Shown here: one piece after another, positions 47,210-59,730 of the stretch
How the letters are laid out: every line of letters starts with the position of its first letter
Numbering within the stretch: the stretch's first letter is position 1
Assembly (NCBI RefSeq): GCF_009389715.1
Contig: NC_052409.1
Span: forward strand, 1,714,001-1,778,000
Reading direction: 5' to 3'
DNA from: Phoenix dactylifera
Lineage: Eukaryota; Streptophyta; Magnoliopsida; Arecales; Arecaceae
Length of the DNA stretch: 64,000 nucleotides
The notes under the pieces: generated by a model
Told to the model about the DNA's origin: nothing
Databases searched by the model: none
Seen by the model: the letters and a program-made list of their open reading frames with translations, nothing else
Position numbers and translations under genes: made by a program

Positions 47210-47590
47210 TGTTAGGATCCTTGCAAGATGTATATGCAAATTCATATCAATTTTGTACTAAGTAGATTTTAGGTATCTATATAAGATTAATAAATCTAAA
47301 TAATACATTAGGCTAGTTTCTTTTGGTGAGATCGTAGATTGCGACATATGGTATCAAAGCGGGCCGGGTTATATTTATATAAATAAAAAAACACTACGAT
47401 ATAGATCTATTTATGTTGATCATTAACTAATTGTAGACTTTTAGCTTAACGAGGATATTGGAGATTAAATTGAATGAATATATAAGAACTCGTGCAAACG
47501 TATGCTCAGCTCCATATCAGTTATGTACTAAGTAAATTTTGGTACTTATATAAGATCAAAGAATCTAAATGGTATTTTTTGGCTCTTTTT
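47210..47590 (+). mobile_element. Miniature LTR element (TRIM-like) remnant
   Basis: A left LTR-like block (47210-47346) begins TGTTAGGATCC and ends GCGACA. Two bases later TGGTATCAAAGCGGG (47349) matches the primer-binding site complementary to initiator tRNA-Met (TGGTATCAGAGC). A similar block recurs at about 47485-47585: GTACTAAGTAGATTTTAGGT versus GTACTAAGTAAATTTTGGTA, with ATATAAGAT and AATCTAAAT in both. Two short LTRs around a tiny non-coding interior fit a TRIM. It is clearly decayed, and the right border is uncertain. Confidence 0.6.
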
Positions 47591-49100
47591 TTTTAACTAA
47601 GATTCTGAATTGTTATAATTCTTTCTTCCAAAAAAAAAAAAAACATGATTCATTAGATGCTATAATCCAGCACTCACCTACTGTGATGAATCTTTCTTTA
47701 AGAATAATAATAAAAAAAGTTTAAGATGAAGAATCTTAATGCATGGGTAAGAAATTTTTGGCTTCATTAAAGAAGAGTGAACTACAAATGTGGACATTAC
47801 AAGAATGCACGCCATTGAAGTTCTCACAGTTGAAGTCCTGACCCGAAATCGAATCACTGTTACAGACTGGAGTGAACTCAAAAAGTACACCATTCTTTTC
47901 CAAGAGGGTAAAACAAAATACCAACACAAAGTAAGTCAGAACTGGGTGCAGATGTTAAAAAACAAAGAAAGAAAGCCTTCCTCCTTAAATGCCTCCCACA
48001 GCAGAGAGAGAGAGAGAGAGGAACGGATGCGAGTTATCTCATATGAATGCCGCCCAATCCCACCCTGTCCCTATTGGTCGGACCACGTAACGCTACATGG
48101 GCCCCGGAAGACCACCGGACCGTGTCCCATCTTCGATGTCTCCTTTCATCAGATGACAACACGCATAAGATCGCGGCCGTCCAATCACGATTGGACGGGC
48201 GACTAGCTTGAAACCCTCCATTCAAGAAGGTCGCGACAAGCTACTCGCATTAAAAGGTCCGTCTTCAATCTCGGCCGTCCAATCAGGTAAGCACCATTGA
48301 TTGGGCGGCTGATACACACTGATGGGTTGCGGTGGAGGTTCCTGTTGGGGTTCATTCAATGCACAGACATAGTTGGATGTCAGATTACAGAATCTGCTGT
48401 AGCTGCGGGATCTCGCCCTTTAACTTAAAATCACGCGGCTCACATTCCGAGGCACGCGTATCCGAATCATTGCAACCCACACGCAATTTAATGCAATTAT
48501 CTCCCTTTAATTGCCCCAACCCCACCATCCTAATTTAAGTAACTCTAATTCCCCAATTTTCTCGATTTCCGAGATATTTCCGTGAGTTACTCTCTGACGG
48601 AAGATTTCTTTGCAGGTCTTACCAAATTCTTCAGTAGAAATTGAGGCTGGTTGTAAACCAACGACCGTTAACTAGTAATGTACGACAGAAAGCGACTGAA
48701 GGAGGTTATGCAGTAATTATTTGGTATAATTATCAGTGCGATGGATTAGAGACAATTATATAACATAAACAGTAAAATGAGGGAGAGTAGGGCCTTCCCT
48801 AGAAGTAGGCTTTTTTTTGTTTTTTTTTTGCCGTTCATCATTTTAGAAATTTTTTTAGACCCATTTTTATCTATTTTTCTATGTTCATACAAAATTAGTA
48901 TGAGTTGTTGAGATAAAAAAATATATCATATATATTTATATCAAATTAAAAAAATAATTATAAATTGGGCTAAAACTTATTATTTAATAATCGTTTTACT
49001 TTTTAGGAACAATAATAAGTATATTATAGTCATTGCTGAAGTAATTTTTTTTACTTGATTTTAATAAATTATTAAAATAAAAAAAGAGAAAGAGAAGAAA
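47591..49100. other. Intergenic DNA with GC-rich island near 48.0-48.5 kb
   Basis: About 48000-48500 is GC-rich and has a GA run (48003-48020). It contains a 9-bp inverted repeat GTCCAATC/GATTGGAC around 48178-48197, and CGGCCGTCCAATCA occurs twice (about 48174 and 48272). This may be distal promoter or a decayed repeat. No gene was recognised. From 48800 it is AT-rich. Confidence 0.4.
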
Positions 49101-50605
49101 TAAAAGAAAGTCCGTACGTGGAGCAGGCCTGATGGCACCGGCGTCATCGGTAATCGGCAAAACCATTCCCTCCCGCCTCAAGCAAAAGATCTGGCGGTAG
49201 CCGGAGGAAACAACAAAAAGCCCGCGTGGGTTCTGGTGACCGCCCCGGTAATCCCGGTGCCAGTCCTGACGTCACCTTCTCCCCCGACACCGTACGGCCA
49301 CTCGAACTCCCCCACGAGACACGGCGTCCTCCAACCATTCCCTGAATGCCACGTCACCGAAAACTGCCACCACGACAGCGATCAGTGGCAGTTGCGTCAA
49401 TCCAGTAGACTGCGAGGGGCGGTTCGCATATACCTCATTTCGTAAGCAGCCAGTGGCACGGGGCCGTAATAATTACTTTCTGACATGCCCTTTTCCGGAA
49501 TGCGGTTCCGCTTTGTTTCCGGTCCTTTATAAACGAGGACGGAGAAAAGGAAGCGAAATTTATATGAAAAAGAAAGGAAGCAGAGTTTTTTGTACGAAAA
49601 AGAGGGAGCGAAATTTTCCAGGCGGCACTCACGCTGTAAAACGTAACGGCGAAGCTATCGGAAGCCGTAACTCTCCGACGAAACCCGGCCGACGCGAGGT
49701 AAGTGGTTTTTTTTCTTCCCTTTCAACGAGTTTCTCGAAATCCCGTAGGTTTTCTCGTTCCGCTCGCTCCGTCATCGGCGATCGGATTTGGTAGATCGCA
49801 ATCTTATCCGTTGATTCGTTCAATAATTGTGATTGTCGAGAGGAACAATACACCGTCACTTGGGAACATATACTTAACGGCACGGATGCCTTTGCCGTTA
49901 ACCGTTACGGCGAATTATATGGGGGGCTTGGAAGAAAGAAGGATAACTTTGGGGTTCCCTCAAAATTTTTTCGTTTCGGTCTAGCTTTTCCTTTATCGAA
50001 AAGGCGGTTTATTCTCCGCGTTTTGCTCTGTGGTTCGTGCTGTCCACCCATTCCGCGGCATCCCTTCCCTCCACGGCGGTAAAAACCAACAGGATGGAAC
50101 CAGAAAGAAATACCGTACCTGGTAAATATTTTTGCATGCCCGAGGTATAAGATGTATAAAATAAAAGGGAATACGAGACTATTTAATTACTGTTATACGT
50201 AGAAGTTTTTTTTTTTTTTTTTACTGAGGGTTATAGGTGGAAGATGGATGGAGATGGAGACAGTGAGGACCCGAGAAGGGAGTTTGGTTTGCTTTCTCTA
50301 TCTACTGCCTTTTTCTTGGGCATATTTTATACATTTTATGTAGGCCTAGGTTATGGCATAACCTTCACGCTTCTACTGGTGGCCTCTCTGCCTCCTCTCT
50401 CCGGCGATTCATCTTCTCTCCTTGCTTGAAATCCTCGCAGCTTCTTTTCCAGCATGCTTCTTCGTTTGTTTGTTGTTTACATGAACATCTCGATGCTACT
50501 TCTCACAGAAGAAAACTGATGTCTGCATCATCTAAAATTATCGCGAGCCTACCAAAAGAGCTGCTGCTGGAAGATCAACACACATGAATTTGATCGCTGC
50601 TCGGC
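49100..50605 (+). promoter_or_regulatory. BELL gene promoter and 5' leader with probable intron and uORFs
   Basis: A TATA-like CCTTTATAAACG at about 49525 precedes a GC-rich leader that ends with a strong donor GCGAG/GTAAGTG at 49699. Candidate acceptors are GGGTTATAG at about 50237 and TTCTCACAG at about 50508. A uORF of 61 codons starts at 50244 and overlapping short uORFs (50519, 50584) precede the main start. The 50584 uORF extends past the main ATG in another frame. Long leaders with uORFs are common for BELL genes and could limit translation. Splice choice is a consensus prediction. Confidence 0.45.
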
Positions 50606-53600
50606 ATGAACAGCTTGAGGCCGGAGCTCCACGTCGCTCAACAAAGCCGCCGCGAAAAGCTCCGGGTTCAGCACAGCCCGTGCCCGCCCGCCGCCCATCG
50701 CGAATTTCCCGGAACGAACACTCGAAATTCCGATCCAATCCCGGATCTCGCCCAGGTCCGGGACGTCTACGACCCGGCGTCCGCCATGCTGGACTTGTCA
50801 GCCCGCGCCCATAATTTACCGTTGGCCGGCGCGGAAGCATCCATGATCGGGCCGCTGCCGTCAAGCTTTCATGAAGCGTCCGGGAGCCTCGCCCGTGCCG
50901 GCGATCCCCCGAGCCCGTGCCTCTGGCGAGGGCAGCCGAACTGCGACTGGATCGTTCCGAGCTTTGTCGCTGCCGGCGGCAGTGGAGCTCCGGATATGAT
51001 TACAAACCCTTTGGTCTCACCCGGTGTTTGCCACCCGAAGTCCGGCTTCTCGGGGTGTCGGGACGCATCCAGCGAGCTTTCGAGCCAAGAGAGCCACCAA
51101 CAGCAGTATGGGGACTTGCACTTCCCCTCTTCCCAATTCTACCATCACGCTCTCCAAGGGGTGGTCACCTCCTCTCCCTCCACCGCGGGCAACCATGGCC
51201 ACGAATTGGCCTCTATTCTCCAACCCTCAAGCGTTCGCGAGCCCGGCCAGCCGTGCTCGTGGGTCGACGGTGGAAATGAACTGCTTCTGCTGCTGCCCAG
51301 TTACGGTGAGCAGCCGAACACGGTGTGGGCGAGTCGTCCGCCTGCGCAATGGAACGCGGAAGGAGGTTTTGCACGGGGTAAGGCTGCAGAGGAATTTAAT
51401 ACCGTTGGAAGCGAGGGAGGGACGCAAGGTCTGTCGCTATCCCTCAACCCGGTGGCGGATCTCCCTGTGGCGCAGTTGGGAGAGAGGTTTGGACTTCCAA
51501 ATGAAGCCGGGCACTCCTGCCCGCACCCCAAGTTCTCGATCTGTGATAGAGGTTATGGGGTGTCGCTTCAAGGCATCGTGAGCTCGTCGGTGGATGCTCG
51601 GAGGGGCGCGGGGCCGCTCGGGCCTTTTACGGGATACGCCACGATTCTGAAGAGCTCCAAGTTCTTGAAGCCGGCTCAGCAGCTGATGGATGAATTTTGT
51701 GGCTCTTCGACGGGGCCCAAGCTTCTCGAGTATCGTGATGAGGGTGGGGGGAGTTGCCAGATCGCGAGTGCCGATCATGGTGATTCACAGGTCGGTGAGA
51801 AGGAGAATACTGGGAGGGGAGGGAATCCGGCGGTGTCGTCGTCTTCGTTGCATAGTTCGATGGAAGGCGGTGGTGAAGCCGGTGCGAGTGGGGAGGCTTC
51901 TCAAATTCATAGCCCCGAGATCCAGCAGAAGAAAGCGAAACTCTTGTACATGCTGGAAGAGGTTAGTCTTATAAGAGATGAGAATGCTTGCACTATGTGC
52001 GCTGACAGTATTTACTGCATGGTAATTATTGTTAATTTCCTACTTAATTTGTCTGTTAGAAGTAAGCTTAATTCTTTTTGCATGTCAAATCATAGGCTTT
52101 ATGCTCCACTTTTCATTGTTGCAGCGGTATATGAAGCGTTTTCTATAGTGCTTAGGACTCTTCATTGATATGCTGTGGCAGATGACTTTGCATTACTATT
52201 CATGTCCCCAAATTGAAGGATGATATGAATGTCTTCAGAGGCAGATTGCTGTCGCTTAATTGGAATGATCATTTTTGAGATACCTTAATTAATTAAGCAG
52301 CATGTAGTTTATTGATCTAAAACGATTTGGTTCCCACTTTAATGACCACCATACTATGGAGCTTTTACTTAATCTTTCAGGTTGAGTTGATGCGTAGGTT
52401 TTTTTTCTTTCTGTGGCGGGGACACAATCCATGTTGTAGCAACCCTAGGGATCAATTTTTTCTAAAACTAATAGAGGCAGTCATCTTTTTTGTTCTCTTC
52501 CATGCCTCATAAATTGATAAATGACCTGTAAATGTGAGTTAATCCTTTCCCAAAAGTATGTTAGATGAACAGTGTTAAAGTGGTCGACGGGTTCTCCCAA
52601 TTTTACAAAGAAAAAAAAAGAAAACAATAAAAAATATTGTTGAACTTTAGTGAGTGATATATATGTATGGATATACATAGAGGTCTATTTGAATTTAGAT
52701 ACAACCATAGATGTAAGTATGTGTTAGGCCAAGTGTATTTTAAGATGTGCTGTTGATTATTTGATTCCTGCAATTCTCTTAGTTTTTTCAATGTGTCCAG
52801 TCTTTGCTTTCTTTCACTCTATGGCCTCTTCAATTGATAGCCTGGTCATTTATTTTGGGTAGCATATATGTTTATTACCTACAAAAATTTAGATTTTTCA
52901 AATGTTACCACGCATATGCCGTAATTTAGTTATAAGTTGGGTAAAGAAAAATTTGGAACAAATATGATTAACTTTCAAAAGGGTATGTGAACCGTGTTTA
53001 GAATTATAATACAGTTATTTGTTTCACTTCTTCAGGAAAATAAGATTTTTGTATGTTTTGTCTTGTGCTCCTAGACCACAAGGACCTTTACAATCTGTGT
53101 ATCTCATCATTTACTTTAGTTTGTCAATTTGATGAATAGGGCATACTTTCTTCTTTTTCATGGTGTTTAGTCCATTGTTCAACTATCCGAGCTCTTCCAC
53201 TCTCGGAGCAACTCTTTTGCTAATTAGGTATATGGTTCTACATCAGTCACATTATTCTTGAATATCTTGTTGATGATATCTTGTACCTTTTCCCTTTTAT
53301 CTTAAATTTTTAATCCAATGTAAATCCTTAAACTCCTCAGTTCGGTATCATTAAGTTCTCTCATGCTGTGTTCAGTCCTTGTATACATCCCAACTTTCAC
53401 TATTAGAATTAGGCTTTTCAAAAGTTTTTGGCAAACATGTGATCCTCCATAAGCCTTCAGTCAAATTCTGAAACAATTTTTAGAGCCTTTGTTTAAAGTT
53501 CCGCCAGTTAATTTCCAGCAAGCCTCCATTTTTTGCAGTTTAAGCTAATATATATCTTAAGGCAGAAGCATTCAAGCGAGTAGATATTTTTTGCCTTCTC

Positions 53601-56600
53601 ACAGCCATAAGCTCCACCAGATCTGAATATTAATTTTTCCATACCCATATACTATGTTTATGGGAATTCTAATAAAACTTCGAGTAATGCAATTTTTTAG
53701 TTGCTTTAATGCTCAGCACTACAATTGTGGCACTTAACTATTTCAAAGAGAACAAGGCTGTAACTTTTTAGCTGCCATATTACAAATGAACCGTTTCAAA
53801 TTTGACCCTGATGCAGTCCAATTTTTCTGTCTTGCAAATGGTTTTGATATTTTAATTATTAGTTAGAAGAGCTCTAGAAAGATATTGCAATGCAAACTTA
53901 ATACAGCATGCATTTTATGAAGGCGACACCAGATGAGGACCTTGTAGCGTTGATTAGTGAAGATGGCTTCACAATGCAAACTCAATAATGGGGCGAAAGA
54001 GTTTCCTTGATGGGGTCTTTTTAAAAATTTCATTATTTATTTTTTAGACTGGAGTTTGTTCATCGTTAAGATTATAAATCGTGGTTTATCCTTGCTTGGA
54101 AATATATAAGCATGTCTCTCTTTGGGACATGAACTATCTTTTCTTATACATGGAGCATGATGGTTGTTATCTCAATGTAGATTTATATATTTTCTTATCC
54201 ATGCAGCCTGTCTTAAGCATGATGAAGATGACTGATGTAGTTCAATCGGAGTAGCAACTGCAAAATAATCAATTTTTACATAGCTAGAAAAAAGGAAGTG
54301 CACACCAGAAGCTAAATTTTCAAAACTTCACTTTTGTGGGATCTCACAATTTTTTTTTTTTACGCTGCAACTGTATTATAAGACATGAAGGTAGACAAGA
54401 AATCACATTTTGCCATTGCATATTTATGATTATTAAAATAGTACGGGCATTCATTTGACATATGAATAACTTTGGAAATAATAGAAAATCCAAAGAAGTG
54501 ATAAAACTCAAAACTGCACTTACGGTACCATACCATCAAACTGACTTTTTTTGTTTCTTGGAAGCATCTTGACCTTTCAGTTTTAGGATTCTGATAGCAT
54601 CATTAAATTGTTTATGCTTCTAGAGAAGCTTAAAGCTGTGTTGAAATTCTTTAGTGATCAAATGTTGTAATTGCTATTGCGACCGATTGTTTTAAGTTAT
54701 TGATTAAAGATAACTGAATTTGCATGCCATTCTTCTGAAACAAAATTTGTGACTGTATTTCTTAATATAAAGACCTTTCTAGCAAGCAAGGTTGCCATCT
54801 CAAAAGGTTATTTGACTTTATGTTCTTCAATTTTGCATCTCCAAAGTGAACACATGATGCCGTGCTAAGAATAATAGATATTCAAGCTGGCTTTCTGTGA
54901 AATTTAATGTATTTTACATAGGTCGGGTGGAAGATATGAGATAGCTATTTATGTTCGCCATGAGATTAATTAGTTAAGTGAGCAATGTGTCCCTTTTTAG
55001 GTACCTCAACTTCTTTGTGCTCTATGGTTACTGAAGAAGTTTGTTCCTATGAAAAGATTATTAGAGTAAAAGCTCCAAAAATTTATTTTCATGAACGAAA
55101 ATTAAATTATTGATGTGAAGTTGTACCAGACAGGCCTTATAAATGCTGGGTACAGTGTCCGTCATTTATGCTTGCCTTTTCTTAGTAAGTCACCAGAGAT
55201 ATGAGCTGACAACTTGGCATTTCTGATGCAAGTTGATGAGCTAAGTGCAAATTTATATGGCATGGTGAAATTGTACTTGGTCCAGTCAAACCCCAGTAAC
55301 AAAATATCGACTTGACCGTTGTACCATGTAATGACATTTGAAAGCTGGGTACATTCTGTTGTATGGTTTGACAATTGAAATTGAAATTTGTTTTAACAGT
55401 TTATGCATTCAAGTTTTTTGCCCGTGGTGTGAGAAATGCTTCAGCAAGAATTTGCTATGATAAAGTATAAATAATCTCCACAGGTTAGGTTTTGAAATTT
55501 ATCATGAATTCCGAACCTTTTACATAGGAGTGGTATTTGGCCCTTTGCTCCAGTCAGTAGTTCAGAAAATGATTTTTACTCCAGGTTTCACTAGTATTTT
55601 TACTTGTAAAGTTAGTAACAAAGGTGGAAAAAATATAAAGCCATGCTTGTTTTTTCGAGTTCTAAGTATGACATGGCGCATTCAATATTGTATTTTGTTC
55701 CATATTAGATTGGAACAAAGCCTAAAATGATCTAATATTCGTTATGAATTGACTATGGTTGGTTTACCAATGATGATAGTGAGTGTTCAAAAAAAATTAA
55801 AACAAAAAGGGGCTTTTGATGATGCAATAGAGCATGCTTGTTCATATTGTAGTCAACCAGTTTTTGCATAACTTTTCATGGTTACTTTTGAAAAATTTTG
55901 CATGAAGTACTGGTCTCATATACACTTCTGATCTCTTGACTGATTCCAGTTCTTCAGTGTAACTTAAAAATTAAAATATCAATTCAAATCTCTTGAAATT
56001 TCTTGCAGTAATGATCTATTAAATAAAATGCTGTTATTAGAGATGGTAAGTTTTGGTTCACCAGTATTGTTTGTTAATGTGCTAAATTTTCATGGTGTAA
56101 GGTTGATTGCCATCATGTGGGTGATTTATCTTGCGATGCAAAAGCATGTAGCTAAATGTAACCCTCTTTATCATGTGATATCTTTTTCATTGGGGGCAGA
56201 GAATTTAAAACATTGATTTCATCTATTTTTGGGCGCTGGTGAATCTGGTAAGGGCGCTAGTTAACTTATCCTCGTTTGTTTACTTATTCTAACAACAAAA
56301 CATTAGCAATTTAGTATGCAGTTTAAATGGAATGGTTAATATCTCAAGTTGCTAGTAGAATATGCCTAGAAAATTTGTTAATTTTTAAAATGGGCATGGC
56401 TGAGTTGAGAATGCTGGTTTGGTTACATGGAGAAGTGGGTAAGACAGACATAGACAAGACAGCAGTAATGGAAGATGGCTGATGTTTGCTCTGGAAACTG
56501 AAAAAGGAAAAAGAGAAAGTCCTGGGATGTAAGCTTATGAATTGCATTAGCAGAGGTGGAATTGATGGAGAATTAACTGGTATAATATTGTCTTCTGCCC

Positions 56601-59600
56601 TGGAGACGAGAAGAGACGCACTTGTTGTAGAAGATTAGGTATACCTGGAAGTATGTGAAAAGATAATATTGTCATAATGAAAGCTGGCTGGAGGTTCTAA
56701 AGATCGGTTTTCTTTGAATGAAAATTTGCTCTTAAGGTCATGAATGACAAAGAAGCATTTATAACTATGGTAGAGATAAAATGTGAGGTAGCTGCCATGA
56801 TTTGCTCAAAAAAGATAATGGTAGAGATGATAAATCATAGCGACTATTGGTTCTTGTTAGATTTCACTGTGCTCATGCTTGTATGTTAATAACTTTTTAG
56901 TGAAAATATCCGAGATGTTTTTATGATACTTAGCGTAAGCTTGCTTAACATAGTTATGATTTTTTAAGGAAATTTATAGTTATGCTTTATGACTATGCTT
57001 TCATTTGTATCATAAACACGTTGCTTGCAATACTTTGGAGAACCAGAGAAGTTTACATCTCAAGATGCCAATCAAACTTTATAGTTTGATTGAAATTTGC
57101 TCGTAAAGGATTTCTTGGTTGATCTGCAGGCAGTTGCAGAATGTAAGAGGACTAAACTGTGTTTCGAAATATTTTGTTCCACTGGTCAACTGTATCGTAT
57201 ATGGTTCTTAAGATGCCATGCAGATCATCATGTCAGCTCTATTGTTATTGTTGATTGGAATATTTAATCTCCTTTATCTTATAATATTTGAGATAGTGAC
57301 GACATGTGGTGCTGGTCAAAATCTATATGGTGTTTCAATTATTTATATTTTTGGGAGCTCCTGCATGCATATTTAATGTGGAGTTGCGCCCGCGCGCTTT
57401 CTCTCTCTCTCTCATGCGCACTATTATTGTTATCTTGAGCTGCAAAATGCATTGCAATCAGTTGATGCAATTAATTTAGAATCTAACTGGCTTAGACACG
57501 CTATTCAATTTTTTGTGAAGGTATGCAGACGGTACAAGCAATACCACCAACAAGTGCAAATGGTGGTCACTGCTTTTGAATCTGTAGCAGGCCTCAGATC
57601 TGCTACACCCTATGCTTCATTAGCCCTCAAGACTGTCTCAAAGCACTTCCGGTGCATAAGAAATGCTATATCCGATCAGCTCCGACACATAAGCAAAGTT
57701 CTGGGCGAGGAGCTCATGTCATCACCCAGTTCGAGTAGAGGTGAAATGACGCCAAAGTTGAAACACATCAATCAGAGCGTCCTCGAGCAAAAGGCAGGTG
57801 AGAACAGCTTAGGTTTTGTGGGTCAGAATCAGCCTGTGTGGAGGCCTCAGAGAGGCCTACCGGAGCGTGCTGTGGCTGTTTTGAGGGCCTGGTTGTTTGA
57901 TCATTTCCTTCATCCGTGAGTCACTCCACTGACTGTTAATGTCTTCTTCATTCATTCCTTCTACTCTTCTTACGTCTATTATTACCTTGCTATGTAACTA
58001 ATTTCATTCTCTTGATGAAATCTGTGGGGGGGCTACTTTGCCCTCCCTTGTTTCAAAAAGAAAGAAAGAAAAAAAGAGAAATGTTAATATCGCATCGTTT
58101 TGTAAATTTTTGATTTTTCTGTTGCTTCCTTTGGTTCACCCATATGCTATTACCATATACTATTACTATCATCAATGCTTGCATGGTGTTTTGGGTGGGA
58201 AAGAGACAGCTCATTGTATGTTCGGTGTCTCCAGGTACCCGACGGATACGGACAAGCACATGTTAGCGACCCAAACTGGCCTGTCACGGAACCAGGTAAC
58301 TCTCTCAGAGCCGATCCTTCTCTCTTGTGAATACTGTTAGGTGGGCGAGATGAATGAATCCCAGCACTGATGTCACCTGCAACCAGCTTCGGAGCTGGCT
58401 GAGTTGGAGGGTTGGTCTACTTGTATTGCAGGTCTAGGTTTTAATCCAATGGGAAAGGTTGGATGTTATAAATTTTTAGCCTGGAATTTTGAAGGTCTGA
58501 TGAAGTTAGGGTGAGTTCGATTCTGTTTCCCCGCCTACCTAGGTTTTACTGAATTTGGTTTGATCCATTGAATCAATCTAGGTTTATGGCAGGAAATGGG
58601 ACCCGGACTTCATTCATGGCAGGAAATGTGCCACTTTTTGGCCCGACTTAATTTATGACTGTAAACTGCTTGTCTGACCCATGGCTGTTGTTAAGTTGGT
58701 TTGATTCACAACACACGTGAGGAGCCAGGATATAGGAGTCAAACTCTGACAAGTGTCGACTCTGGCAGCTGCTGTTGGTCTGGTCAAAGTTTGACGCATA
58801 AAATCCAATGTGGACAAAACCTGACACATGAAAACCTTGCATGTATGGGGAAGAGGGGACTGGGACTCGGTGTACTGTTCATGCTTTGCTACTTTGTGAT
58901 GGGGGCAGGACCTTAATCAGAGTGTTGGGCTACGGACTCATCATCTGATAGAGCATGGATCCTTTGTGGCCCTCACCATGCAGCTCTCTTGTGGCCAATA
59001 CCATCAGAGGCCTGCATGGGAGAGACCAGACGCATTTAAATTTCATCAGTGCTGATGTAATTTGCATATCGTAGTTCTTAGTTTCGCATCATCGACATGG
59101 TCTCTGCAGCACAAATGAGCAACCATGCATTCACCCTTATGGCTGCAAGGTGCAGGCTGGGGTGGCTTCACTCTGATAATGTGACAGAATTCCTTCTCTG
59201 ACACCTGCTTACATTTCCCTTTCATCTGGTGCTTCACCTTCGTGCAGGTTTCCAACTGGTTCATTAATGCTCGGGTACGGCTATGGAAGCCAATGGTTGA
59301 AGAGATCCACATGCTTGAAACCAAAGGAATGAAAGGAGCGGACCTCAACTCTGGCAACAGAAACGATGCTAACAAGCTGCCCATGGATGATGCAGGGCGA
59401 CCTTCTAACGAGCAAAGGCCAGAATCCGGGTGTAGCAGGCCATTGCATTGTTCCTCTATGGAGCCTCTTTTGAATGATGAGGGTTCCCGGAGTATGGAGC
59501 AGTGGCATTACGAGAAGCGATCAAGGATTGACGAGTGTGGGATGCAGACGAGCATGGATGGGAACTTGATAAGCTTCGGAACGTACCAGAGTGCTATGGA

Positions 59601-59654
59601 TATTGGAGGACTTGGAGCGGTGTCTCTCACGCTGGGCCTCAGGCAAGAGGGCGG

Positions 59655-59686
<32 letters not shown>

Positions 59687-59730
59687 TGAGGCACTTTGGA
59701 AGTCAGATGCTGCGTGACTTTGTGGGTTGA
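50606..59730 (+). CDS. BLH: BEL1-like TALE homeodomain transcription factor (BLH6/7-type)
   Basis: Four coding exons, 50606-51961, 57521-57915, 58235-58295 and 59248-59730, join in phase to 764 aa. A TGA lies in frame 15 bases upstream, which fixes the first possible ATG. Order of parts: QGLSLSL (274-280); SKY box [20 protein letters not shown] (about 343-365); BELL domain starting [20 protein letters not shown] (about 439-519); TALE homeodomain (about 561-623) with the Pro-Tyr-Pro loop at 584-586 and recognition helix [26 protein letters not shown] as in BLH6/BLH7; C-terminal ZIBEL-like VSLTLGLR; then a run of 10 Gln. BELL factors pair with KNOX proteins through SKY/BELL to enter the nucleus and control meristem and cell-wall programmes. 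Intron 1 (5559 bp) splits the BELL domain, as in relatives. All key residues are intact. Confidence 0.95.
51962..57520 (+). other. First coding intron of the BELL gene (5.56 kb)
   Basis: Starts GTTAGTC and ends TTTTTTGTGAAG. AT-rich, with only short unsupported frames and a CT run near 57400. No transposon ends or hidden exon were recognised. Large first introns in homeobox genes often carry regulatory DNA, but none can be named here. Confidence 0.8.
59657..59686 (+). repeat. (CAG)10 coding microsatellite, polyglutamine in BELL protein
   Basis: Ten uninterrupted CAG codons encode a Gln tract 14 residues before the end of the BELL protein. The pure codon run makes length polymorphism likely. 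Confidence 0.97.

Noticed and set aside
49453-49794. 113-aa plus frame upstream of the BELL gene
   Set aside because: Crosses the strong leader donor at 49699 and has no recognisable domain. Treated as leader sequence.
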